NCBI GenBank assembly: GCA_019261985.1
Contig: JAFAQY010000131.1
Span: 31,061 to 95,060, forward strand
Length of the DNA: 64,000 nucleotides
Origin: Bryobacterales bacterium
GTDB lineage: Bacteria > Acidobacteriota > Terriglobia > Bryobacterales > Bryobacteraceae
Direction: 5' to 3'
The notes below the pieces were generated by a model, which searched no databases, was not told where the DNA came from, and was given only the letters and a program-made list of their open reading frames with translations. The position numbers were made by a program, and so were the translations under genes. This document shows positions 9,820-17,644 of this stretch, one piece after another (position 1 is the stretch's first letter; the number at the start of each line of letters is the position of its first letter).

Positions 9820-10665
9820 ATGTCCACAGTCTCAACATGCCCAGCTTGCGGATCCGGCGTCCCGCCCGCGGCAAGCATTTGTGGCCGCTGCGCGCATCCA
9901 GTTGCCGCGCCCCCACTCAACCCGGAACCCAAGCCTCAACCTGATTGGATCAAGCGCCTCGGTCCGTTCGGCGCAATCGCTGCCGCCGCGCTCAAATTCA
10001 AGACGGCGATTCTGCTGGTTCTGGCCAAAGCGAAATTTCTGATCTTCGGGCTGGCGAAGCTGAAGACATTACTGTCGATGCTCGCCACCATCGGCGTGTA
10101 TTGGACCATTTATGGCTGGAGATTCGCAGCGGGTTTCGTTATCGGAATCTATATTCACGAAATGGGTCACGTGTGGATGCTGCGGCAATACGGCTTGCGC
10201 GCGAGCGCGCCGATGTTCATTCCCGGCTTCGGGGCGTTCGTGAGTTTGTACGACAGCCCGGCTGACGCTTCACAAGACGCGCGGATCGGCCTGGCAGGAC
10301 CATTGTGGGGCGCCGGCGCGGCTGTCGCTTTCCTTTTGCCCGGCGTTGCCGGAGCAGGCGGAGTTTGGTTCGCCATCGCGCATGCCACGGCGTACATCAA
10401 CCTTTTCAATCTCACGCCCGTATGGATGCTCGACGGAGGGCGAGCTTTCGGCGCCTTGGACTATCGCCAGAGGCTGATGTGGCTAGGTTTGGCGGCCGTG
10501 CTTTGGTATATGAGCGGCTCGGGATTATTTCTACTCTTGCTACTGGGTGCCGCATACCGCGTGTTCTGGAAGAAAGACCACGCGATCGCGGCGGATCAGG
10601 GTGCAATGTTTCAGTTCGCGGGACTAATGATTTTATTCGGTGCGATACTGATGATGCGGAATTGA
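9820..10665 (+). CDS. Site-2 protease (M50) membrane protein with N-terminal zinc ribbon
   Basis: This is a 281-residue integral membrane protein. A rubredoxin-like zinc ribbon opens it (C7, C10, C21, C24) and is followed by a Pro-rich linker and several membrane segments. The metalloprotease motif HEMGH (113-117) lies in a transmembrane helix, and the second metal ligand is the Asp of WMLDGGR (D205), matching the NPDG-type motif of S2P/RseP. Intramembrane cleavage of a membrane-bound substrate such as an anti-sigma factor is the known family role. It is the fourth gene of the clp run, so proteolysis products could pass to ClpC (inference). No ribosome site is visible. Confidence 0.88.
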   Translation: MSTVSTCPACGSGVPPAASICGRCAHPVAAPPLNPEPKPQPDWIKRLGPFGAIAAAALKFKTAILLVLAKAKFLIFGLAKLKTLLSMLATIGVYWTIYGWRFAAGFVIGIYIHEMGHVWMLRQYGLRASAPMFIPGFGAFVSLYDSPADASQDARIGLAGPLWGAGAAVAFLLPGVAGAGGVWFAIAHATAYINLFNLTPVWMLDGGRAFGALDYRQRLMWLGLAAVLWYMSGSGLFLLLLLGAAYRVFWKKDHAIAADQGAMFQFAGLMILFGAILMMRN

Positions 10666-10669
10666 TCGT

Positions 10670-11272
10670 ATGCCGACCGTGTTTACTGAACTTGTCGTTC
10701 TTCCCCCTCCGGAGATCCCTCCGCGCAAAAAATGGACGCGCGGCGAGTGCGAATTCCTGGATTCACTCGGATTCTGGGAGAGCAAGCATTTCGAATTGAT
10801 TGATGGAGAGCTAATTAACAAGATAGGCAAAAACCGCCCTCATGTGTTCGTGACCAAAGCTATTCACCTTTGGCTTATCGACATTTTCGGTTTTGAGAGA
10901 GTTGAACAAGAAAACCCTATAGACGTCGCGCCTGAAGATAATCCGGCCAGCGAACCAGAACCCGATCTTGTCGTCTTGCGGGAACCCAGCGAACATTATA
11001 GGGAGAACCCGAAACCGCAAGACATCCTATTGGCGATAGAGGTGGCGGATTCGACGCTGGATTTCGATCTCTCAAAGAAAGCACGGCTTTACGCGCGCGC
11101 CGGCATCCCAGATTATTGGGTGTTCGATATCAAAAAGCGCCGCGTGATTGTGCATCGCGAGCCCGCGGGCGATAATTACCGCTCAATCGTTGAGTACCGC
11201 GAGCATGAAAGCGTCACCCCGCTCGCCGCATCTCAGGCCGCATTTCAAGTCGCGACTGCCTTCGGCGAGTAA
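10670..11272 (+). CDS. Uma2-family PD-(D/E)XK nuclease-like protein (DUF820)
   Basis: This 200-residue protein matches the Uma2/DUF820 family, which has a restriction-endonuclease fold and is common in cyanobacteria and soil bacteria but poorly understood. Visible family features are FELIDGELI (41-49), EPDLVVL with D99 as a likely metal ligand, E124 in LAIEVADST, K136/K137 in DLSKKARLYARAGIPDYW, and the closing WVFD strand. The start is 4 nt after the protease stop, so it is in the same transcription unit. Its stop abuts the stop of convergent ntrX with no spacer. The nuclease activity is a fold-based inference. Confidence 0.88.
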   Translation: MPTVFTELVVLPPPEIPPRKKWTRGECEFLDSLGFWESKHFELIDGELINKIGKNRPHVFVTKAIHLWLIDIFGFERVEQENPIDVAPEDNPASEPEPDLVVLREPSEHYRENPKPQDILLAIEVADSTLDFDLSKKARLYARAGIPDYWVFDIKKRRVIVHREPAGDNYRSIVEYREHESVTPLAASQAAFQVATAFGE

Positions 11273-12634
11273 CTACTCCTTCGCCGCGATTCCCAGAGCC
11301 TTCATCTTGCGATATAGATGGCTCCGCTCCAGCCCAACTAAATCGGCTGCCCGGGTAATGTTGCCTTTCGCCTCTTCCAGCTTGCGGAGAATATAATCGC
11401 GCTCAGCGGCTTCGCGCACTTCGTGCAAGCTGCCGAAGCGCTCGATCGGCCGGTCGAACCCGCGGCGGGCGCGATCGAGCGGAATGTGGCGCAGCTCAAT
11501 GCGCGATTGCGGATTCATGATCACGATGCGCTCCATTAGATTTCTCAATTCGCGTACGTTGCCGGGCCAGGAATAGTCTTCAAGGGCGCGCGAAGCCTCT
11601 TCGGACAACTGCTTTGGCTTGCGGCCGTAGGCTGTCGTGAACTCTTTCAGGAAGTGATCCGCTAGAAGCCGCACGTCTTCAATCCGTTCGCGCAACGGCG
11701 GCACGTGGAAGGGAATCACGTTCAGCCGGTAAAACAAATCTTCGCGGAAATTGCCGCGCTCGATTTCTTCTTCCAGGTTCTTGTTGGTGGATGCGATCAC
11801 GCGCACGTCGACCTGAACCCATTCGGAAGCTCCCACCGGCTCGAAGCGGTGCTCGTCCAGAGCGCGCAAAACTTTGGCCTGGGTCTTCAGCGACATGTCG
11901 CCCACTTCGTCAAGGAATAAGCTCCCGCCGTCAGCCTTCTGAAATTTGCCCGTCTTTTCGTCAAGCGCGCCGGGCAGGCTGCCCTTGCGATGCCCGAACA
12001 ATTCGCTTTCGATCGCGTACTCGGGAATTGCGGCGCAGTTGACTTCGATGAACGGCTCGCTGGAGCGCTGGCTGGCGGCATGGATCGCGTGGGCGATTAA
12101 TTCTTTTCCGGTCCCGCTTTCGCCGTAAATCAAAACTCGCCCGTTGGTCGCCGACATCAGCGCCAACTGCTGGCGCAAAGCCCTCATGGGGACACTTTCA
12201 CCGATGATGCTGGGCTTGGCGCCATTTGACTCCTTCATCCGCGCCAGTTCGAGCTGCAAGCGCTTCTGCTGGAGAGCGTTCTTGATGACGACGGTCACCT
12301 TCTCGATGGTCAGCGGCTTCTCCAAAAAATCGAACGCGCCGAGCTTGGTGGCTTTTACCGCGGTCTCGATTGTGCCGTGCCCGGAAATGATGATCACCTC
12401 CGGCCGGTGCTCGAAAGGGATCTCCTGGATACGAGCCAGCGTCTCCATTCCATCGAGCCCAGGCAGCCACACGTCGAGCAGCACAATCTCGAAATTTCTC
12501 CGCGCCAACGCTTCCATGCAAGCTTCGCCGCTTTCAACGGCTGCGCAAACGCAGCCCTCGTCTTCGAGCACTCCTGTTAGAGAGTCCCGGATGCCGGGTT
12601 CGTCATCTACGATGAGCACACGCGTGTTGTTCAC
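11273..12634 (-). CDS. ntrX: NtrX-like response regulator, AAA+ sigma-54 activator family with degenerate GAFTGA loop
   Basis: This protein has three domains. The receiver has D10, D11, phospho-acceptor D54 and K106. The AAA+ domain has Walker A GESGTGKE (171-178) and Walker B SLFLDE. A Fis-type helix-turn-helix closes the protein (ITRAADLVGLERSHLYRKMK). The sigma-54 contact loop reads GSLPGA (218-223) instead of GAFTGA, as in NtrX-type proteins that may not activate sigma-54 in the classical way. I chose the GTG at 12634 because AAGGAG lies 11 nt before it and the receiver starts immediately; a longer frame reaching 12763 would run into ntrY. It follows ntrY by 28 nt and is presumably phosphorylated by it. 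Confidence 0.9.
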   Translation of the reverse strand: MNNTRVLIVDDEPGIRDSLTGVLEDEGCVCAAVESGEACMEALARRNFEIVLLDVWLPGLDGMETLARIQEIPFEHRPEVIIISGHGTIETAVKATKLGAFDFLEKPLTIEKVTVVIKNALQQKRLQLELARMKESNGAKPSIIGESVPMRALRQQLALMSATNGRVLIYGESGTGKELIAHAIHAASQRSSEPFIEVNCAAIPEYAIESELFGHRKGSLPGALDEKTGKFQKADGGSLFLDEVGDMSLKTQAKVLRALDEHRFEPVGASEWVQVDVRVIASTNKNLEEEIERGNFREDLFYRLNVIPFHVPPLRERIEDVRLLADHFLKEFTTAYGRKPKQLSEEASRALEDYSWPGNVRELRNLMERIVIMNPQSRIELRHIPLDRARRGFDRPIERFGSLHEVREAAERDYILRKLEEAKGNITRAADLVGLERSHLYRKMKALGIAAKE

Positions 12635-12662
12635 GCGCGTGAAGGCTCCTTCGGGTTTGCAG

Positions 12663-14723
12663 TCACGCGCGAGCCTCCAACTCCACAACGGTCGCGACGG
12701 GAACTTCGATGTAAAAACGCGCGCCGGCGGGGCGGTTATCTTCCACGCGAACGCGCGCCCCATGCTCGGAGAGGATCTGGCTCACGATGGCCAAGCCTAA
12801 ACCTGTGCCGCGGCCCTTGGTGGAGAAATAGGGCAGGAACAATTTCTCCTTATCGCCGGCCGAGATTCCGCTGCCCGTATCGGCCACCAGCAGCTCGACC
12901 GTTTCGGCGGAGGTAGCGCGCGTGGCCACCAGCAAACGTTTAACGAGGGAGTCGCGCATCGCTTCGGCGGCGTTATCGACCAAATTCACAATTACGCGCT
13001 GGAACTGCTCCGGATCGATGTTCACCAGCGGCAAGTCGCCGGCTAAATCCGTTCGCAGATCGATGCCCTCCAGCCTTCCCGAAAACACATTCAGCGCATG
13101 CCGGACGATTTCGTTCAGATCGCGTGGGACCGGCTGCGCGCTGGGGAAACGCGAGAATTGCGAGAATTCGTCCGCCAGCGTCTTCACCGACTCCACCTCA
13201 CGCGAAATTGTGGAGGCGCATTCGTGCAGGATGCGCTGGGATTCCGGCGTATACGCCCTCCGTTCCAGAATGCGCGCGATTCTCTCGGCGGAGAGCGAGA
13301 TGGGCGTCAGAGGATTCTTCAGCTCATGCGCGATCCGCCGCGCGACCTCATGCCAGGCTTCGGCCTTTTGCGCGCGCAAAATTTCGCTGGTATCCTCCAG
13401 CACTAGAACGAACCCTCTTCTATCCGCGGCCGGATGTTGCCGGGTAGAAAGCGCCGAGACGGTTAGCGCCAGGTGGCGCACATGTCCATCCGCCTCGATA
13501 TCCAACTGAGTGGCCGCCAGGCCCGTGCGCTGGGCCCGCTTCATCAGGTACCGGATCTCGCGCAGATCTTCCGGTGGGAAGAGGTCTTCCAGCCTGCGCG
13601 CTACACTGACACGGTCCGAAGGAAACAAGCCCTGTAAAGCGCGGTTGACACGCTGAATCGAACCATCGCCGGCGAGCGAGATTACGCCCGTAGGGATACT
13701 TTCGAGGATCGCCTCCGTGAACTGGCGCCGGCTCTCCAGCTCGCGGCTGTTCGCTTCGAGGGCCTGCATCATTTCGTTGAATGCGCGGACGAGCGTGGCC
13801 AGCTCGTCCGTGGCATTCGCCGATACACGATGACTGAGATTTCCCTTACGAATCTGGCCCGCCGCCTCGAGCAGCGCCGAAATCGGTATGCTGATCTGGC
13901 GGGCGAGCACCAGCACGATCCAGGTAGAGACAAACAGGATAAATAGCGCGATCAACAGCAGAAACAAAGTGTACAGGTGGCGGTAGGCCTGCTTGTTGGC
14001 TGAGAGTTGATCGTACTCTCGCACGAATGTTTGGATCGCGCTCTGCTTTGCGGCGAGATCGATCCGCGGTCTTAGCCGTACAATTAGCGTTTCTCCGCCG
14101 GCAAGCTGCGCGCGCGCGGTGAATATCTGCCCGGCTATTGCGCCATTGGGTTGGCGATCGGCGCACAGGATGCGTCCAACGCTCTTCGCATCCTCCACGC
14201 GTAACTCGGCTATGCGGTTATCGGCACAGACTTGCGTGGGATCGGCGCTGCCGTCGAGCATGCCGGGCTGCAGCGCCAGCCAATTTGCCAGTGACTGCGC
14301 CCGCCCCTGCACTTCGTCTCCCAAAGCCACGGCGGTATCGACCAGTTCAATCTTGATCCCTTCGCCCGGGCGGCTGAACCATTTATCGACGTTCCGGTTC
14401 AGAATCACGTAGCTGAACCCGAACATGAACATGACCGGCAGCAGGCTCAACGCTAGCGCGCCGAAAACGAGCTTCGATTTTATCCGCGAGCCCTCGCGCG
14501 CTCGTTGCCGCTCAAGATACAGCTTGAAGATGGTCTTGAACAGCATGAAGCCGAGCGTCACAGTCAGGAGGAAAATCAGCGTGGAGATTCCCCAGAAAGT
14601 GACGGTTTGGCTAGGGTTCGAAGGCGCCAGGCCGCCGAAATCAAAGGAGACCTGCCAATCCTCCAGCGCGATCAGAATGACGAGCAGCGTTATCCCGCCC
14701 GCGATAATGTACCGCTTCCGCAC
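12663..14723 (-). CDS. ntrY: NtrY-like membrane sensor histidine kinase
   Basis: This 686-residue kinase has three N-terminal hydrophobic segments (about 5-22, 46-66 and 88-110), an extracytoplasmic stretch, and another membrane segment near 270. HAMP follows (about 290-345), then PAS (about 350-440), HisKA with the phospho-acceptor in AHELKNPLTP (H466), and HATPase_c with NLVDNAAEAM, DTGSGI and GTGLGLA. This order is that of NtrY. The start is GTG. The following gene is the cognate regulator NtrX. The system is known from nitrogen and redox control in proteobacteria; the signal here is unknown. Confidence 0.92.
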   Translation of the reverse strand: MRKRYIIAGGITLLVILIALEDWQVSFDFGGLAPSNPSQTVTFWGISTLIFLLTVTLGFMLFKTIFKLYLERQRAREGSRIKSKLVFGALALSLLPVMFMFGFSYVILNRNVDKWFSRPGEGIKIELVDTAVALGDEVQGRAQSLANWLALQPGMLDGSADPTQVCADNRIAELRVEDAKSVGRILCADRQPNGAIAGQIFTARAQLAGGETLIVRLRPRIDLAAKQSAIQTFVREYDQLSANKQAYRHLYTLFLLLIALFILFVSTWIVLVLARQISIPISALLEAAGQIRKGNLSHRVSANATDELATLVRAFNEMMQALEANSRELESRRQFTEAILESIPTGVISLAGDGSIQRVNRALQGLFPSDRVSVARRLEDLFPPEDLREIRYLMKRAQRTGLAATQLDIEADGHVRHLALTVSALSTRQHPAADRRGFVLVLEDTSEILRAQKAEAWHEVARRIAHELKNPLTPISLSAERIARILERRAYTPESQRILHECASTISREVESVKTLADEFSQFSRFPSAQPVPRDLNEIVRHALNVFSGRLEGIDLRTDLAGDLPLVNIDPEQFQRVIVNLVDNAAEAMRDSLVKRLLVATRATSAETVELLVADTGSGISAGDKEKLFLPYFSTKGRGTGLGLAIVSQILSEHGARVRVEDNRPAGARFYIEVPVATVVELEARA

Positions 14724-14747
14724 GGTATTCTCAATTATAAGTCGCAG

Positions 14748-15269
14748 TTATTTGCGGACTTTTAGGTGGGCGCGAATGTCCTGGGCGGGAAATAGCCAAG
14801 CTACATGGCGCTCATACCATTCGAGATTGCGCCGCGCAAGCCAGCGGCCCACCCCGTCCAGCAGGAAGTTCTTGCCAAATGTCAGCTCCACCCGTTTGAT
14901 CGTGAAGCTAACGTCAGATCCGGTGAAGGTGGCGAAATCTTTGCCGGTGAAGTATTCGAAACTTCGCCCGGCAAGATGCCTTACGTGCGTGGGATCGGTG
15001 TACGAATTATGCGAGCTGAAATGCGGAGTGGCGATCAGCACATCCGCGCTATTGCGCGCGACGCGATGCACCTCCGCCATTGTCCGCGCGATATCGCGCA
15101 CATGTTCGACGATGTGGGACATATGAATCCGCTCGAAGGCATCGCTTTCGAGCGGCCAGGGAAAATCGTCGAGGTTCCAGACGATATCGGCGGCGGAGCG
15201 CGGCGAGCAGTCGATTCCGATGGCGCCCGGCTCCGCCTTGCGAGTTCCGCAGCCGACATCCAGGACCAC
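14748..15269 (-). CDS. Short class I SAM-dependent methyltransferase
   Basis: This 173-residue protein begins almost at motif I (VLDVGCGTRK, residues 2-11). IGIDCSP is the motif II acidic strand, DDFPWPL and MSHIVEHV correspond to the Methyltransf_11-type core, and ATPHFSSHNSYTDPTHVRHL matches short stand-alone methyltransferases near polysaccharide or cell-envelope genes. The GTG start is 1 nt beyond the stop of the upstream SIMPL gene (TGA-C-GTG), with no Shine-Dalgarno sequence, so translation probably depends on termination-reinitiation. The acceptor substrate cannot be told. The N-terminus is short enough that a truncated 5' end should be considered. Confidence 0.75.
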   Translation of the reverse strand: MVLDVGCGTRKAEPGAIGIDCSPRSAADIVWNLDDFPWPLESDAFERIHMSHIVEHVRDIARTMAEVHRVARNSADVLIATPHFSSHNSYTDPTHVRHLAGRSFEYFTGKDFATFTGSDVSFTIKRVELTFGKNFLLDGVGRWLARRNLEWYERHVAWLFPAQDIRAHLKVRK

Positions 15270-15270
15270 G

Positions 15271-16491
15271 TCAATACAACTGGAACTGCACCGATAAGGA
15301 GCAGGTGTTCACAGTGGTGGTGTTTATTCCGTAACCGCCGTTCGGGACTGTGGAGACCCAGTAGGTTCCCGTTCCTACAACACCGACGACGGGGACCGGG
15401 AGACGGTTTGCGGGGTACGCGGTTACCGTCGCAGCGCCCGCGCCATTTGAAAGCGTTACAATGCCGCCGATCGTCGTCCCGGCTGCGGCAGCGAGCTTTT
15501 GTGCCTGGACGGTCGCATCCGCAACCAAGGCGGATTCCGAACAAGGCGGCTGTGATTGTGTCGACGCCTGGACGCCTCCCAGACCAAAAGACAGCGCCTG
15601 ACCAGGGTGTTGCTTCGCGATACTCTGTTGCGCCGCCAGCAATTGCGCGACAGTATTTTGGATTTTGGCTAGAGGCGTCGTGAGTGTGAAAGACCAAATA
15701 AGGTACTGGGATTGGATGGTCCCATTCGCGCCATAGTTGTAACCGGTGTATACGTTGGAGAACGTGGCTCCGCCGATTCCGGCAGCGGCGAGTTCCGCGT
15801 TGACGTCGTCTAAGCCGGCTGTCATGTCCGTGGTCAAAATAATGGACGATGCAATCTCATCCGGTGGAGCAGTCGTACTGCGCGATGCCGTGATCGCGAT
15901 AACGTGAGGCCCGGCATTGCCGGAATAGCCGAGCATAAACGTGGCTGTTAATGCGCAGCCTCCCGTTCCATCCGATATTGAGCCGGCAAGGCCCGTGATG
16001 CGGCCGAGCGGAAGGCCAGCCGCCGTGGCCCTTCGTTGCGCGTTTGCCGTAGCATCGCCCATCAAACCCGAGAAATCGCAATTCTGCGATTGCCCGGAAT
16101 TTCGAGTGTTCTGTACCGAAAAAGATAAAGAGATGCCGGTATTTCTGTTGAGCGACTCTTGCAGAGAGGTCAGGGACGCAGTGGTGGTTTTCAGGCTCGC
16201 TAGCGGAACCGTTATCTGGAAAATCCATTGCAATTGAGGCGCCCGCACAGGGACCGCCTGGTAGTTGACGGCCACGAGCTCGGATGCGGATATACCCGAT
16301 CCTGCGAGCGATTGAATCACCTGATCCAGGCCTTGATCCGTCCCGGAATTAACCGTCACGTTGAGTACTGCCTGGTCCGGCCCCGAGTTGGTGTTCCGTG
16401 ACGCCGTTACCGTGACCGTGTTCTGGCTCACTTGGGCGCAAACAGCCATGCATGACAACACCGCGAGAGCGGCGATCTTTAGATTGAACAT
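15271..16491 (-). CDS. Secreted SIMPL-domain (DUF541) protein, intact copy
   Basis: This 406-residue protein has a signal peptide (MFNLKIAALAVLSCMAVCAQ). Two internal repeats of the SIMPL type follow, one opening TVTASRNT and the other AITASRST, each ending in a strand/helix pair like TPLAKIQNTVAQL. SIMPL proteins are periplasmic or outer-membrane and form ring-like oligomers; the function is largely unknown. Four Cys in the mature part could form disulfides. I start at the ATG at 16491 because the signal peptide begins there; the 20 residues encoded upstream are not hydrophobic. A decayed paralogue lies upstream at 16701-17628. Confidence 0.85.
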   Translation of the reverse strand: MFNLKIAALAVLSCMAVCAQVSQNTVTVTASRNTNSGPDQAVLNVTVNSGTDQGLDQVIQSLAGSGISASELVAVNYQAVPVRAPQLQWIFQITVPLASLKTTTASLTSLQESLNRNTGISLSFSVQNTRNSGQSQNCDFSGLMGDATANAQRRATAAGLPLGRITGLAGSISDGTGGCALTATFMLGYSGNAGPHVIAITASRSTTAPPDEIASSIILTTDMTAGLDDVNAELAAAGIGGATFSNVYTGYNYGANGTIQSQYLIWSFTLTTPLAKIQNTVAQLLAAQQSIAKQHPGQALSFGLGGVQASTQSQPPCSESALVADATVQAQKLAAAAGTTIGGIVTLSNGAGAATVTAYPANRLPVPVVGVVGTGTYWVSTVPNGGYGINTTTVNTCSLSVQFQLY

Positions 16492-16507
16492 TGTGGAGAG
16501 CTTTATC

Positions 16508-16690
16508 TTACTCCAACAGCCCGAACGTGACAATCGCCTGCCCCGCCGCATTAGCGACGTACTGTTTGTGATCGAACATGTAGATCATCGGCGAAGCTTT
16601 CCAAACCGAGTTGGTTGGGAATTGCCACGCAGTTTTCCATCGCTTGCGTCGACAGCCGTGAAGTTGCCGCTGCTCTCTTTTGAAAGAATT
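16508..16690 (-). pseudogene. Duplicated 3' fragment of the PQQ dehydrogenase gene
   Basis: This stretch matches the last 183 bases of the PQQ dehydrogenase gene at a constant offset of 1137 bp without indels (16508 corresponds to 17645, the stop codon). The reading frame is still open and encodes a recognisable C-terminus containing FPTNSVWKASPM, with substitutions. The fragment has no start and sits 16 nt upstream of the intact SIMPL gene, exactly as the true dehydrogenase end sits 16 nt upstream of the second SIMPL copy. It is therefore the scar of a tandem duplication whose one end fell inside the dehydrogenase gene. Confidence 0.85.
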
Positions 16691-16700
16691 TCACAGTGAG

Positions 16701-17628
16701 CTAGTACATTTGGAACTGCACCGACAAAGTGCAGTTGTTTACGGGCGGGGTGTTTAAGACCACCGTCCCCAGCCTTCCACCGGCAGTCGGGTTCGCGAAC
16801 GCCGCGTTAGACGAATTCGCAGCCCCGCCGTCTGACATTGCGACGATGGCGCCTGAGGACACGGCGGCCGCGGCAGCGAGTTTCTGCGCCTGTGCGTTCG
16901 CGTCGGCAATTAAAGCCGGTTCTGAACACGGCGGCTGGGATTGGGCCGATGTCTGGGCGTTTCCCAGGGAGAAAGAAAGAGTCTGCGCCGGATTCTGCTT
17001 CGCGAAGCTCTTTTCAGCAGCGATCAGTTGTGACACCGTGTCCTTGAACGTGGCCAGCGGCGTTGTAACCGTGAATAACCATTGCAGATAAGTGGACTGG
17101 CCATTGGAGTTCGGAAGCTGGGTGGTATAGACGTTCGAAAAGATAGCACCACTTACCCCGGCCGCCGCGAGTTCCGCGGTTACGTCGTCCAGCCCGGAGC
17201 TTGGGTCCGTGGTTAGATAGATAAACATCACGATCTGATCCGGAGTCGAAGCCGTGCTGCGCGATGCGGCGATTGAAACTATATGAGGCCCCGAATTACC
17301 CGAATAGCCAAGCATGAACGTCACAGTAATCCCACAACCCCCAACTCCGTTTGAAGTTGAGCCGGCAATGCCGGTAATCCTGCCGAGCGGAAGCCCCGCG
17401 GCTGCGGCTTTCTGTTGAGCGCTGGCAGTCGCATCCGCAATCAAGCGCCGCGATCACATCGGACAACTCCTGATCGACGCCGGCCGTAACCGCCACATTG
17501 AAAACTGCTTGATCCGGCGCGGAACTGGTATTCCGTGACGCCGTTACCGTGACCGTGTTCTGGCTCACTTGAGCGCAAATAGCCGTGCATGACAACACCG
17601 CGAGAGCGGCGATCCTTAGCTTGAACAT
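16701..17628 (-). pseudogene. Second SIMPL-domain gene copy, disrupted by an internal deletion and frameshift
   Basis: The 5' part (ATG at 17628, signal peptide MFKLRIAALAVLSC) runs in one frame to DVIAAL near 17445. The homology then continues in another frame from ADATASAQQK to the stop at 16701. Aligned to the intact copy, about 242 bp are missing at the junction (ATCAA at 17440 beside ATCAC at 17453; the same landmarks are 255 bp apart in the intact gene). That removes about 80 residues and shifts the frame. The downstream frame alone could still make a 247-residue product lacking a signal peptide. Reading it as a pseudogene assumes no sequencing error. Confidence 0.8.
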
Positions 17629-17644
17629 TGTGGAGAGCTTTATT

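Noticed and set aside
12635..12763. Longer NtrX beginning inside ntrY
   Set aside because: The extra 43 residues are not receiver-like and overlap the ntrY catalytic end; the GTG at 12634 has AAGGAG upstream.
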